Shown here: positions 49,860 to 58,749 of the stretch, piece after piece
Position numbering within the stretch: the first letter of the stretch is position 1
Layout of the letters: the number at the start of each line of letters is the position of its first letter
Origin: Hymenobacter terrenus
GTDB lineage: Bacteria > Bacteroidota > Bacteroidia > Cytophagales > Hymenobacteraceae
NCBI RefSeq assembly: GCF_000972495.1
Contig: NZ_LATM01000021.1
Location: forward strand, 1-64,000
Direction: 5' to 3'
DNA: 64,000 bases
Notes under the pieces: generated by a model
Databases searched by the model: none
Told to the model about the DNA's origin: nothing
Seen by the model: only the letters and a program-made list of their open reading frames with translations
Translations under genes and position numbers: made by a program

Positions 49860-50933
49860 TCAGTATGTAGTAGCACCGCTAGGTGCGGGGGCAGCGGGTG
49901 GCGTAGGTACCAAGTGCTGGTTTATCCGCCTCACCAACGCTGGGCCTTCGTAAATAAAGCCGGTGTAGAGCTGCACCAGCGTCGCCCCAGCGGCCAGCTT
50001 TTCCAGCGCATCGGCGGCCGAGTGAATGCCGCCCGCGCCAATGATGGGTAGGGTGCCACCACTGCGTTGGTACAGGTAGCGGATAACTTCGGTGGCCCGC
50101 GCCCGCAGCGGCCGCCCACTCAGGCCGCCCGCGCCGAGGGAGGCTATGTAGCCCGATTCGGTACTCAGGTTAGCGCGGCTAATCGTGGTATTGGTGGCTA
50201 CCAAGCCGCTCAGCTGGGTTTCGCGCGCTATTTCAATAATGTCATCGAGCTGCGAATCGGTCAGGTCGGGGGCGATTTTCAGGAGCAGCGGCCGGGGCGT
50301 GGAACGGCTGAGGTTGCGCTGTTGCACCTTTTGCAGCAGGTCAATAAGCGGCTTCTTTTCCTGAAGCTGGCGCAGGTTGGGCGTGTTGGGCGACGAAACA
50401 TTGACCACAAAATAGTCCACTACGTCGGCTAGCGCCTCGAAGCAGGCCACGTAGTCATCGGCGGCTTGCTCATTGGGCGTATCCTTGTTCTTGCCGATGT
50501 TGCCGCCGATAATAAGCTGCCGGTTGCGTCGCCGCACCAGCCGCGCCGCCACAGTCGCCGCCCCGTCGTTGTTGAATCCCATGCGGTTGACCAGTGCCTC
50601 ATCTTGCGGCAGCCGGAACAAACGGGGCTGCGGATTGCCGGACTGCGGCCGGGGGGTTACCGTTCCAATTTCTACGAAGCCGAAGCCCAGTGTCGCCAGC
50701 TCATCGGTGAGGGCCGCATTTTTATCGAAGCCCGCCGCTAGGCCTACGGGATTAGGGAATTTTAATCCAAAAACTTCCCGCTCTAAGCTGGGATGCTGAT
50801 AATTGTACAGCCCGCGCAGCAGGGCTTTGGTGCCGGGTAGGCGTGCAGCGCGGCGCAGGTTATCGAATACGAGATGGTGGGCGCGCTCGGCGTCGAGGTT
50901 AAAGAGAAGAGGTTTAACAAGGGATTTGTACAT
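49860..50933 (-). CDS. pyrD: Dihydroorotate dehydrogenase (quinone), class 2
   Basis: 357 residues. The N-terminal helical membrane-associated part (YKSLVKPLLFNLDAERAHH) identifies class 2. FMN-binding and catalytic blocks follow: GLKFPNPVGLAAGFDKNA, GFVEIGTVTPRPQSGNPQPRLFRL, MGFNNDG and FVVNVSSPNTPNLRQLQ with the catalytic serine in NVSSPN. LGAGGLSGRPLRARATEVIR and IIGAGGIHSAADA close the fold. It oxidises dihydroorotate with quinone in pyrimidine synthesis. yifB ends 6 bp before it on the same strand, so both are co-transcribed. Confidence 0.96.
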   Translation of the reverse strand: MYKSLVKPLLFNLDAERAHHLVFDNLRRAARLPGTKALLRGLYNYQHPSLEREVFGLKFPNPVGLAAGFDKNAALTDELATLGFGFVEIGTVTPRPQSGNPQPRLFRLPQDEALVNRMGFNNDGAATVAARLVRRRNRQLIIGGNIGKNKDTPNEQAADDYVACFEALADVVDYFVVNVSSPNTPNLRQLQEKKPLIDLLQKVQQRNLSRSTPRPLLLKIAPDLTDSQLDDIIEIARETQLSGLVATNTTISRANLSTESGYIASLGAGGLSGRPLRARATEVIRYLYQRSGGTLPIIGAGGIHSAADALEKLAAGATLVQLYTGFIYEGPALVRRINQHLVPTPPAAPAPSGATTY

Positions 50934-50939
50934 AACAAG

Positions 50940-52475
50940 TTATCCGGCCCAGCCCTCACGGTCAAGACTGCGGTATTGAATAGCTTCGGCCAGATGCTGA
51001 ATCTGGATGTCGTCGGTGCCAGCCAGGTCGGCGATGGTGCGGGCCACCTTCAAAATCCGGTCGTAGGCGCGGGCCGAGAGGCCGAGGCGCTCCATGGCCG
51101 TTTTCAGCAGCATGCGGCCGGCTTGGCTGATTTGGCAAAGGTCTTTTACCATTTGCGGCGGCATCATGGCGTTGGAGTGAATGTCGCTGTAGTCCTTAAA
51201 CCGCGTTTCCTGAATCTGGCGGGCCTTGTCCACGCGCGGTTGAATGTCCGCGCTGGTTTCAGCCTTGCGGGTTTCCGTCATCTGGTCGAACGTCACGGGC
51301 GTAACTTCGACGTGCAAATCAATGCGGTCGAGCAGCGGGCCGGATACCTTGTTCAGGTATTTTTGCACTACGCCGGGGCCACACACGCATTCCTTCTCCG
51401 GGTGGTTGTAATAGCCACAAGGGCAGGGATTCATACTGGCAATCAGCATGAAATTAGCCGGAAACTCAATGCTGATTTTGGCCCTCGAAATCGTAACGCG
51501 GCGCTCTTCCAGCGGCTGGCGCATTACTTCCAGCACCGTACGTTTAAATTCGGGCAGCTCATCCAGAAACAGCACGCCATTGTGCGCCAGGGAAATCTCA
51601 CCGGGCTGCGGATTAGTGCCCCCACCTACGAGCGCCACGTCCGAAATAGTGTGGTGAGGTGCCTGAAAGGGTCTGGTACTGAGCAATCCACCCCTGCCTA
51701 GCTTGCCCGCCACGGAGTGAATTTTGGTGGTTTCCAACGCCTCCTGCATGCTCAGTGGGGGCAAGATACTAGGCAAGCGCTTGGCGAGCATGGTTTTGCC
51801 CGCGCCAGGCGGCCCAATCATGATGACATTGTGACCGCCGGCTGCGGCTATTTCCAAAGCGCGCTTGATGTTCTCCTGGCCTTGTACATCAGCAAAATCG
51901 GCGGTGTATTTGTTTACCGAGTGCTGGAATAAGTCGCGGGTATCAACCACCGTCGGCTTGATTTCCAGCCGGCCTTCGAAGAAGTCGATGGCCTCTTGCA
52001 TGCTGCCCACGGGAATCACGTCGAGGTTGTTGACGATGGCGGCTTCCTCTGCGTTTTGCCTGGGTAGGATGATGCCTTTGAAGCCTTCCTTACGGGCCTG
52101 AATGGCAATGGGCAGCACGCCTTTTATTGGCCGCAGCTCCCCATCCAGCGACATTTCACCCATGATGATATACTCTGGCAGCCGCTCGGTAATGAGCTGC
52201 TGAGAGGCATGCAAAATGCCTAGCGCGATGGGTAAATCGTAGGCCGCGCCTTCCTTGCGGATATCCGCCGGGGCCATGTTGACCACGGTTTTGGTGCGGG
52301 GCATGCGGTAGCCCCGAAACTTCAGCGCCGCCTCAATGCGCTGCTGGCTCTCCTTGATAGCATTGTCGGGCAGGCCCACCACGTTAAAACCCGTTCCGGC
52401 CGAAACCACCACTTCGATGATGATAGTGTAGGCATTGACGCCCTGCACGGCCGAGCCGAAGGTTTTGGTGAGCAT
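50940..52475 (-). CDS. yifB: YifB/ComM-family Mg-chelatase-like AAA+ ATPase
   Basis: 511 residues from the ATG at 52475, because MLTKTFGSAVQGVNAYTI is the family's usual start; an upstream ATG at 52508 gives 11 more residues. The N-terminal Lon-like domain is followed by the AAA+ core: Walker A GPPGAGKTMLAKRLP, Walker B GVLFLDELPEF, and the cysteine-rich insertion CPCGYYNHPEKECVC. ComM members promote branch migration during natural transformation; YifB roles elsewhere are less clear. It is in an operon with pyrD. Confidence 0.95.
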   Translation of the reverse strand: MLTKTFGSAVQGVNAYTIIIEVVVSAGTGFNVVGLPDNAIKESQQRIEAALKFRGYRMPRTKTVVNMAPADIRKEGAAYDLPIALGILHASQQLITERLPEYIIMGEMSLDGELRPIKGVLPIAIQARKEGFKGIILPRQNAEEAAIVNNLDVIPVGSMQEAIDFFEGRLEIKPTVVDTRDLFQHSVNKYTADFADVQGQENIKRALEIAAAGGHNVIMIGPPGAGKTMLAKRLPSILPPLSMQEALETTKIHSVAGKLGRGGLLSTRPFQAPHHTISDVALVGGGTNPQPGEISLAHNGVLFLDELPEFKRTVLEVMRQPLEERRVTISRAKISIEFPANFMLIASMNPCPCGYYNHPEKECVCGPGVVQKYLNKVSGPLLDRIDLHVEVTPVTFDQMTETRKAETSADIQPRVDKARQIQETRFKDYSDIHSNAMMPPQMVKDLCQISQAGRMLLKTAMERLGLSARAYDRILKVARTIADLAGTDDIQIQHLAEAIQYRSLDREGWAG

Positions 52476-52580
52476 AGTAGTAACTCCAACGTTTAGTTGA
52501 AGGGTCATTGAATCGAGTTGAGAATAAGCTGAGCAATTTAATTCATTCGCGCCGAATTGCTTTCTAACGCAGGATTGGAG

Positions 52581-53171
52581 CTACAGCGCCAGCTTCTCAA
52601 TCAGCATAATTACAATATGAATCACCTTGATGTGGATTTCCTGGATCCGGTCGGCATAGCCCGAGTGTGGAGCCCTGATTTCAACATCACTCAGGCCTGT
52701 CAGCTGCCCGCCATCCTTCCCCGTGAGCGAAACCACCAGCATGCCAGCGGCTTTGGCAGCCTCAGCGGCGCGGAGTACGTTGGGCGAATTGCCGCTGGTA
52801 CTGATGGCCAGCAGCACATCGCCGGGCCGGCCCAGGGCTTCGACAAAGCGGCTGAACACGAACTCGAAGCCGTAGTCGTTGGCCACGCAGGTCATGTGTG
52901 AGGCTTCGGTGAGGGCGATGGCGGCCAGGGCGCGGCGGTCTTGCCGGTAGCGGCCACTAAGCTCCTCGGCAAAATGCTGGGCGTCGCAGAGGCTGCCGCC
53001 GTTGCCACAGGTAAGGATTTTGCCGCCGTTGCGCAGGCTTTGGGCCATTAGCTCGGCGGCTTCGGCAATGCGGGCCAGGTTGGCGGGCTCGGCCAAAAAT
53101 CGGTCGAGCACGGTGCGGGCCTCGGTCAGTTCGGCACGAATGAGGTCGGGGAGCAGAGCAGAATCAGGCAC
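52581..53171 (-). CDS. gmhA: Phosphoheptose isomerase (SIS domain)
   Basis: 196 residues. The SIS fold shows ILTCGNGGSLCDAQHFAEELSGRY, the glycine-rich sugar phosphate loop of GmhA, and LAISTSGNSPNVLRAAEAAK. Catalytic-region residues include HMTCVANDYGFEFVFSRFVEA. It isomerises sedoheptulose-7-phosphate to heptose phosphate for lipopolysaccharide inner core. Its neighbours include an MsbA-like exporter and a PagL-like deacylase, which support an envelope role. SIS proteins of the DiaA type look similar, but the Cys/His pattern fits GmhA. Confidence 0.9.
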   Translation of the reverse strand: MPDSALLPDLIRAELTEARTVLDRFLAEPANLARIAEAAELMAQSLRNGGKILTCGNGGSLCDAQHFAEELSGRYRQDRRALAAIALTEASHMTCVANDYGFEFVFSRFVEALGRPGDVLLAISTSGNSPNVLRAAEAAKAAGMLVVSLTGKDGGQLTGLSDVEIRAPHSGYADRIQEIHIKVIHIVIMLIEKLAL

Positions 53172-53246
53172 TAAATAAGTTGTCAGTATTACGTTGTTAG
53201 TAGTCAGACCGATGAATTAATTGCTTGCCGGGCTCCCCAACAGAGG

Positions 53247-53738
53247 CTACAGCGATGGCCGCTGGGCTGGCGGCGTATTCGACAGGCTGGGGTCGCTCTG
53301 GGGGAAGATGGGCTGGGGCAGATGGTCGGCCGTGCGGTGCTCGGTGGTACTCACGGTGCCAGCGGCCCGGCCTTCGGAGGGCGGGGTCTGGATAATGCGG
53401 CCGTCGATGGTTCGGCTGCCAGGCACGGCTACTGGCGTGCCGGCCCGCTGCTGCTGGTCGTAAAGCTTGGCTTTCAGCTCATTGATTTTGCCTTCTTGCT
53501 GGCTGACGGCACGGCGCAGTATCACGCTGTCGAGATTTTCGGTGATGAGGTGCAAGGCCAACAGTCCGGCGCCTATTACGAACATGGTATAATAAAACTG
53601 CCGTTCCTGCTCCAGCGCCGATAGGCCGGTGCCCATGCCCATAACGGAGGTGCGCACGGCCGGGACAAGAATGAACAGCAATGCCAGCAACAGGTAAACC
53701 ATTACTGCGACGGTAACAATGCGTTTGAGGGCGAGCAT
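53247..53738 (-). CDS. Two-helix membrane protein of unknown function
   Basis: 163 residues. Two membrane segments (VAVMVYLLLALLFILVPAV near residues 10-28 and FVIGAGLLALHLITENL near 53-70) are followed by a short coiled coil (QQEGKINELKAKLYDQQQ) and a disordered Pro/Ser tail. No family recognised. It lies between gmhA and a second small membrane protein on the same strand, in an envelope-biogenesis block, so a helper role there is possible but unproven. Confidence 0.7.
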   Translation of the reverse strand: MLALKRIVTVAVMVYLLLALLFILVPAVRTSVMGMGTGLSALEQERQFYYTMFVIGAGLLALHLITENLDSVILRRAVSQQEGKINELKAKLYDQQQRAGTPVAVPGSRTIDGRIIQTPPSEGRAAGTVSTTEHRTADHLPQPIFPQSDPSLSNTPPAQRPSL

Positions 53739-53823
53739 GGCAAACGGGGATAAAGTGAAAAAAGCAGCTATTAGAAACGGGACTGCCGGGAAAGAGGGTG
53801 CAAAATAGCGCTTATTAAATTAG

Positions 53824-54087
53824 CTAATTTGTCCGGCCTGCTGTGTCGGCCGTGGCCATCGTGGCGCCTGCCGAGTCCGCAAGCACCACCACTGCCCCGT
53901 TGGCCCGCTGGGCCTCCTGGTTGGCCTGAATGGCTTTGATAAGGGCTTGTCGCCGGGCATCGGCACTTTCCATCATGGCCTGAGAAGTGGGCTTCTGCTG
54001 ACTGCGGTAATATTTGTAGCCAATGCGTAGCCCGAGCATCAACAAGAAGAACGCTGCGAATAGGAGGGAGGCCTTTCTGCTGAGCAT
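53824..54087 (-). CDS. Small membrane-anchored protein
   Basis: 87 residues. One N-terminal hydrophobic helix (SLLFAAFFLLMLGLRIGYK) followed by a charged helical region (SADARRQALIKAIQANQEAQR) and a Thr/Ala-rich end. The topology suits a single-pass inner-membrane protein facing the periplasm. It stands 40 bp after the ABC exporter gene, on the same strand, probably in one transcript. No family recognised. Confidence 0.65.
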   Translation of the reverse strand: MLSRKASLLFAAFFLLMLGLRIGYKYYRSQQKPTSQAMMESADARRQALIKAIQANQEAQRANGAVVVLADSAGATMATADTAGRTN

Positions 54088-54127
54088 AAGATTCAGGGAG
54101 TGGGAAGAAAGAGCTTAAGACATTTGA

Positions 54128-55972
54128 TTACACTAGCGCGGCGTTGGTTTGCATCGAACTGAGGCGCTGGTACACGCCGCCCTGGCGCTGCACCAGCGCC
54201 TCGTGCGTGCCGCGCTCCACGATACGGCCGTGCTGCAATACTACTATTTCATCGGCGTGCTGCACCGTGCTCAAACGGTGAGCAATGACGAGCGAAGTGC
54301 GATTTTGCATCAGGCGCTGCAAGGCTTCCTGCACCAGCTTCTCGCTCTCGGTATCGAGAGCCGAAGTAGCTTCGTCGAGAATGAGAATGGGCGGGTTGCG
54401 CAAAATGGCCCGTGCGATGCTCAGCCGCTGCCGCTGCCCGCCCGAAAGGCGCCCGCCCCGGTCCCCAATCACCGTCTGGTAACCGTCGGGGCTAGCCAGG
54501 ATGAAGTCGTGGGCGTTGGCAATTTTGGCCGCTTCGATGACTTCAGCCTCGCTGGCTTCGGTGTTGAAGCGGATGTTATTGAAAATGGTGTCGTTGAACA
54601 GAATGCTTTCCTGCGTCACGATGCCCATTTGGTCGCGCACTGAGTGTAAGGTGCAGGCGCGCAGATCGTGGCCATCAATGAGAATCTGGCCGCCGCTAGG
54701 GTCGTAAAAGCGGGGCAGTAGGTCGGCCAGGGTGCTTTTGCCGCCGCCGCTACTCCCGACCAGCGCCACCGTCTGGCCTTTTTTGATGGTTAAGTTAATG
54801 TCGTAGAGCACGGGCGTCTCGCCGTAGCTGAAGGTCAGGTCGTGGAACTCGATTTCGCGCTCGAAGGGTGGCAGCACCTGAGCATCCGGCCGGTTGCGAA
54901 TGGCGGGTTCGGTGTCGATAATGGTCAGAACCCGCTCGCCGGCCACCAGCCCGCGCTGGATGTTGCCAAACGATGACGACAGCGCTTTGGCCGGCGTGAG
55001 TACCTGCGAAAACAGAATCACATAGCCAATGAATGTCTCGCCGGTCAGGTCCGACTGCCCGCCCAAAATGAGTGTACCCCCGAAATACAGTAGGCCTGCC
55101 ACCACCGAAACCCCGGCAAATTCGGAGAATGGCGAAGCCAGGTCACGGGTATTATCAATGGTGCGCGAGGTACGGGCATACTGGTCGTTCTGTTCTTCAA
55201 ACTTGCCCTTGATGTATTCCTGCGCGTTAAATGCCTTAATCACGCGGATGCCGCCCAGCGTTTCATCAATTACCGAAAGCATGGTGCCCAGCGTCTTCTG
55301 GCTTTGCTTGGCCTGGGTGCGCAGGCGCTTGGCTACACCCGCAATAATGCCACCCGAAATCGGCAGCAGAATGAGAGTGAAAAGCGTGAGAGGCGCCGAA
55401 ATATGAAACAGCACCACGAAGTAGGCCACAATGGTGAGCGGCTCCTTGATAACCGCCGTCATGGTATTGACGACCGAAGTTTCTACTTCCTGCACGTCGG
55501 CGGTGAAGCGCGACATTAAATCACCCTTCCGCTCGCCCGAGAAAAAACCCAACGGCAAGCCCACGATGCGGTGGTACAAATCGCGCCGCAGGTTGCGGAT
55601 GACGCGCGCCCGCACCTTGGCCAGCAGCCGCAGGCTCAGGTAACGGAACACGTTGCTCAACAGTACCGACACCACTACTACTACGCACACAAAAGCCAGC
55701 GCGCCCAGCTTGCCCCGGCCCGCCAGCACATCTGCGAAAAAGTAATTGAACGTGTCCGTAACCCACTGAATGGTGGGCGTGAACGACGGCAACTGACTCG
55801 GGGCGTCCAGCTTCACGGTGTTGGTTTTGTCGAACAATACCTTCAGCAGCGGAATAATGAGCGTGAAGTTGGCAATGCTGAAAACGATGGTCAGCACGGT
55901 GTAGAGCAGGTATTGCGGCAGAAACAACGCCCACGGCCGGGCGTATTGCAGGATTCTTAAATAAACTTTCAT
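54128..55972 (-). CDS. MsbA-like ABC exporter (fused membrane and ATPase domains)
   Basis: 614 residues from the ATG at 55972; an ATG five codons upstream is less likely. Six membrane helices in residues 15-330, then an ATPase domain with Walker A GSSGGGKSTL, signature LSGGQRQRLSIARAIL, Walker B ILILDEATSALD and the H-loop IAHRLSTV. Half-transporters of this shape flip lipid A-core or export peptides and drugs; the neighbourhood (gmhA, PagL-like, Wzi/RemB-like) favours a lipid A role, though MsbA of Bacteroidetes is often at another locus. Confidence 0.9.
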   Translation of the reverse strand: MKVYLRILQYARPWALFLPQYLLYTVLTIVFSIANFTLIIPLLKVLFDKTNTVKLDAPSQLPSFTPTIQWVTDTFNYFFADVLAGRGKLGALAFVCVVVVVSVLLSNVFRYLSLRLLAKVRARVIRNLRRDLYHRIVGLPLGFFSGERKGDLMSRFTADVQEVETSVVNTMTAVIKEPLTIVAYFVVLFHISAPLTLFTLILLPISGGIIAGVAKRLRTQAKQSQKTLGTMLSVIDETLGGIRVIKAFNAQEYIKGKFEEQNDQYARTSRTIDNTRDLASPFSEFAGVSVVAGLLYFGGTLILGGQSDLTGETFIGYVILFSQVLTPAKALSSSFGNIQRGLVAGERVLTIIDTEPAIRNRPDAQVLPPFEREIEFHDLTFSYGETPVLYDINLTIKKGQTVALVGSSGGGKSTLADLLPRFYDPSGGQILIDGHDLRACTLHSVRDQMGIVTQESILFNDTIFNNIRFNTEASEAEVIEAAKIANAHDFILASPDGYQTVIGDRGGRLSGGQRQRLSIARAILRNPPILILDEATSALDTESEKLVQEALQRLMQNRTSLVIAHRLSTVQHADEIVVLQHGRIVERGTHEALVQRQGGVYQRLSSMQTNAALV

Positions 55973-55993
55973 GGGCGAAGGGAACAAGCTGAA

Positions 55994-56341
55994 CTAAGAA
56001 CGCCGGAACTCGGCGATTACTTCAATCAGCCCGTCGATGTGCTGGTTAAATTCGGCCAACTGCTCGGCAGGGACCCAAAGCTCATTGTGCAAGGCGTCGC
56101 CCACATTCTGCACCGCAAATTGCCCCAAGTAAGCGGTATCAACCGCAAAGCGCACTACATAACCTGCTCCGTAATAGGGCACATTCCAGTCGCGGCTGAT
56201 TTGGGCAGCATATTCTTCGTTCAGCACCGGATAAAAAAAGGGCTGCTCGGGCAAGCGCGGCGGAAAGCTGCGCCAGTTGGTGGCCGCAACCAGGTCCAAC
56301 TCCTGCTGGTTGACGGGGCGGTATAGAAGGGTGGTGGGCAT
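55994..56341 (-). CDS. Small conserved hypothetical protein (ADP-ribosylation/crystallin J1-type annotation)
   Basis: 115 residues. Pattern: LLYRPVNQQELDLVAATNWRSFPPRLPEQPFFYPVLNEEYAAQISRDWN, then GYVVRFAVDTAYLGQF and LHNELWVPAEQLAEFNQHI, quoted in parts of under 20. From memory, pipelines often label this family ADP-ribosylation/crystallin J1, without experimental support. No signal peptide or membrane segment. It lies 21 bp before the ABC exporter on the same strand, so it probably opens that transcript; a 21-bp repeat array lies directly upstream of its start. Confidence 0.75.
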   Translation of the reverse strand: MPTTLLYRPVNQQELDLVAATNWRSFPPRLPEQPFFYPVLNEEYAAQISRDWNVPYYGAGYVVRFAVDTAYLGQFAVQNVGDALHNELWVPAEQLAEFNQHIDGLIEVIAEFRRS

Positions 56342-56404
56342 GAATCAAAGCACGAAGCTACCAGGAAAAGAAGAGGTTGGCCTAAACAGCCTTTCTCAGC
56401 GCTA

Positions 56405-56593
56405 GCTAAAGCCTATTCAGTGTTGGCTAAGGCTTTTCTAAAGATAGCTAAGGCTTATTCAGCCTTGGCTAAGGCCTGTTTGGTGTTAGCTAAGACTTAT
56501 CTGGCGCTAGCCAAGCCATATCTAGCGTTAGCCAAGGCTTATTCAGTGTTGACTAAGAGGTTTTACAGGATAGGAAAGACTTGTTCAGCATCA
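56405..56593 (+). repeat. Tandem array of nine exact-period 21-bp repeats
   Basis: Units start at 56405, 56426, 56447, 56468, 56489, 56510, 56531, 56552 and 56573 with no length change between them. The approximate consensus is GCTAAGGCTTATTCAGTGTT plus one base. One plus-strand frame runs through it without stops and encodes seven-residue units like ALAKAYS; the minus strand has stops in all three frames of the consensus. It lies between the stop of the Wzi/RemB-like gene and the start of the hypothetical gene at 56341, both on the minus strand. Confidence 0.9.
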
Positions 56594-56596
56594 GGC

Positions 56597-58480
56597 TTAA
56601 AACTCATGCAGGCGTTGAGCAATATTCCAGCGCAGAGCCAGTGAGGCATATATTTCATTCACATTAGCAGCTGGTGTGAGCGAATAGGTCTGACGTCGGG
56701 CAATCAGCTTGGCATCCAAAAACAGGTTGAGGCGTGGCTGGTAAGTGGCCGTGAAATCGGTGTGAAGCAGACGGCTTTTATTGCCCTGACCCGTGCGGTT
56801 GCCATATTCACTCACGCGGGTGTTATATGATTTGAGCACGTTGCTACCGTAGTTCTGCAGGTTTACATCCGTGTTGTTCAGGTCGAGGCCCTGGTCCGTA
56901 TATATAGCTTTGCCCACCAGCATCAGGCGGGGCAGGGGCTGGTAGCTGAGCACGCCGAGCACCTCCGTGAGGTTGGCGCCCATGGGGTGGGCGAGGGGCT
57001 GCTGGTAGTGCTGGTAATTGGTGTAACTATCCTCGTGCTGGTAAGTAAAGGGGCGAATGTAGTTGAACTCCATCTGCAAATCGAGGTTGCGCAGGCCTGC
57101 CACATCCACGTACTTGGCGCCGAGCTGTGCCGACTGCTTGTTGCCCCACCAGCCATTGCGTCCTCGTACCTCGCTGATCTTAAGCTCGTCCAGCACCACT
57201 TGCCCGTAGATTTGGGCCGTGTGTTTCAGGTTCCACTTGAAATCCAAGCCCAAAATGGCGTTATCGGCCGAGCCTACCTGTTGCTCAATAGCCCGGTAGA
57301 AAATAACCGGGTTTAGGTATTGCAGCTCGAAGCTCCGGCGGGTGCTGCCCGCCACCCGCTGTCCAAGACTATCAACTTCGTAGCGGCCCCCCAGTACCGT
57401 GCTCTCAAACAAGCCGATGTTGAAATTGGGCGTCACATCGAAGCTAAGATGGTGCATCGCCAGGTACTTCTTAGGGTACACCTGGTCTTCATTCCTCCGC
57501 GCCGCCGTAAGCTCGGCAAACAGGTTTTGGTAGTTGAACTTCCAGACCCGGGTGTTAATCTTCAGAAAGAAGTACGGGCTGCTGTAATCCGAAAGAATAA
57601 GCGAGCGGTAGCCGTTGCCGATAAAATTACGGTCGTGCGCCAGTTGAACATTGATGTGCTTGGTGGCTGCGTACGTAATGCCCCCGCGGGCCGTGAAGAA
57701 GTCGTATTGGCTGCCTCCCACAGTTTTAAAGTACTTCCAGTAGCCTTCATGCGGTACAATTTGGTCGCGCTGAATACGCTCCTGCACGTATTGCGGCACG
57801 GCCTGCTGGTTGTCGGCCAAGAAGGTATAGAAACCCAGCCGTTGGTCAATGTTGCCTTCAAGCTGTACCCCGCGGGTATTCACATAGCGCAGGCCGCTGA
57901 TTTCGTTGTCCTTGCCAGCCTGTAACAGCAGCACAGGATTTACACGCAGTGTGAAATCCTTCGTTTCGACGTGGTAGAGGTCGGTTTGGTTGCGGTAGAA
58001 ATACGTTAAAACCGGCTGGGGGCTCTTGTTGAGCGCCGCGCCACGGGCGCTGTTGGTCCAGTTGTCCTTCAGCAGATACTGAGCATTAAACCGGTCGGCG
58101 CGCGATAGGCCTCCGGTATACGCTGCGGTGCTATCCGGCGAAAGTATCCGTTCGCCCAGGCGGGCCACGGCTGCCCTGGTGTAGGGGCGCACGCTGGTGT
58201 GTGGGTCGTTCTGTACGTCGGGCCCAAACTTGATGGCGTATCGGTCAATTAATCGATAAATATCTTGGTCGAGTGGCACGTAGTTAGCGCCTTGTGTGGT
58301 CTCTACGGCCCGGACGGGCGCGTGAGGCAGCGTATCCAATGGCTGGTCAAAAATCAGCCACGGCGATTTTTCCGCCTTTGCGGGCGCGGCCGGCTGTGCG
58401 GGCGCTTCCGGCGCTGTCTGAGCCGCCAGCGAACCAGCCAGTAGCGTCGTAATAGAGGACAGGAGCAGAACTTTATGCAT
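56597..58480 (-). CDS. Outer-membrane beta-barrel protein, Wzi/RemB-like
   Basis: 627 residues with a signal peptide (KVLLLSSITTLLAGSLAA) and a Pro/Ala-rich segment. The long barrel has many aromatic strands, including HDRNFIGNGYRSLILSDYS and FFLKINTRVWKFNYQNLFAEL, as in the Wzi capsule-assembly and RemB gliding-motility families of Bacteroidetes. It ends with LALRWNIAQRLHEF, an aromatic terminus. These proteins are thought to bind or assemble surface polysaccharide. It lies next to the envelope block, upstream of the ABC exporter genes on the same strand, with an array of 21-bp repeats after its stop. Confidence 0.75.
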   Translation of the reverse strand: MHKVLLLSSITTLLAGSLAAQTAPEAPAQPAAPAKAEKSPWLIFDQPLDTLPHAPVRAVETTQGANYVPLDQDIYRLIDRYAIKFGPDVQNDPHTSVRPYTRAAVARLGERILSPDSTAAYTGGLSRADRFNAQYLLKDNWTNSARGAALNKSPQPVLTYFYRNQTDLYHVETKDFTLRVNPVLLLQAGKDNEISGLRYVNTRGVQLEGNIDQRLGFYTFLADNQQAVPQYVQERIQRDQIVPHEGYWKYFKTVGGSQYDFFTARGGITYAATKHINVQLAHDRNFIGNGYRSLILSDYSSPYFFLKINTRVWKFNYQNLFAELTAARRNEDQVYPKKYLAMHHLSFDVTPNFNIGLFESTVLGGRYEVDSLGQRVAGSTRRSFELQYLNPVIFYRAIEQQVGSADNAILGLDFKWNLKHTAQIYGQVVLDELKISEVRGRNGWWGNKQSAQLGAKYVDVAGLRNLDLQMEFNYIRPFTYQHEDSYTNYQHYQQPLAHPMGANLTEVLGVLSYQPLPRLMLVGKAIYTDQGLDLNNTDVNLQNYGSNVLKSYNTRVSEYGNRTGQGNKSRLLHTDFTATYQPRLNLFLDAKLIARRQTYSLTPAANVNEIYASLALRWNIAQRLHEF

Positions 58481-58749
58481 AAATTCAGATAATTCTCATA
58501 AAACTGAAACGGCACGACCGGATAAACGTCAAGCCCGACAATTTCTTAACAAACCTACGCAGCAGGCCGTTGGCGGACATAAGCCACGGTGCTAAAGCAC
58601 CGGTTCGCAGTGCTATTTGGTGTGTCCTCCTACCTGGGGCAACACAGGGGGGGCCGGACGGCGTTTCTTGGCTGCTCCCGGTTTTTATGCCAACTTCGGG
58701 GCATTGGCCGCGTTTATTTCCTGGTTCCACTCCTCAATCTCCTTGCCGC

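Noticed and set aside
56420..56644. Plus-strand 74-codon protein made of heptad repeats
   Set aside because: It overlaps the end of the minus-strand Wzi/RemB-like gene and has no supported start, so it is reported as a repeat only.
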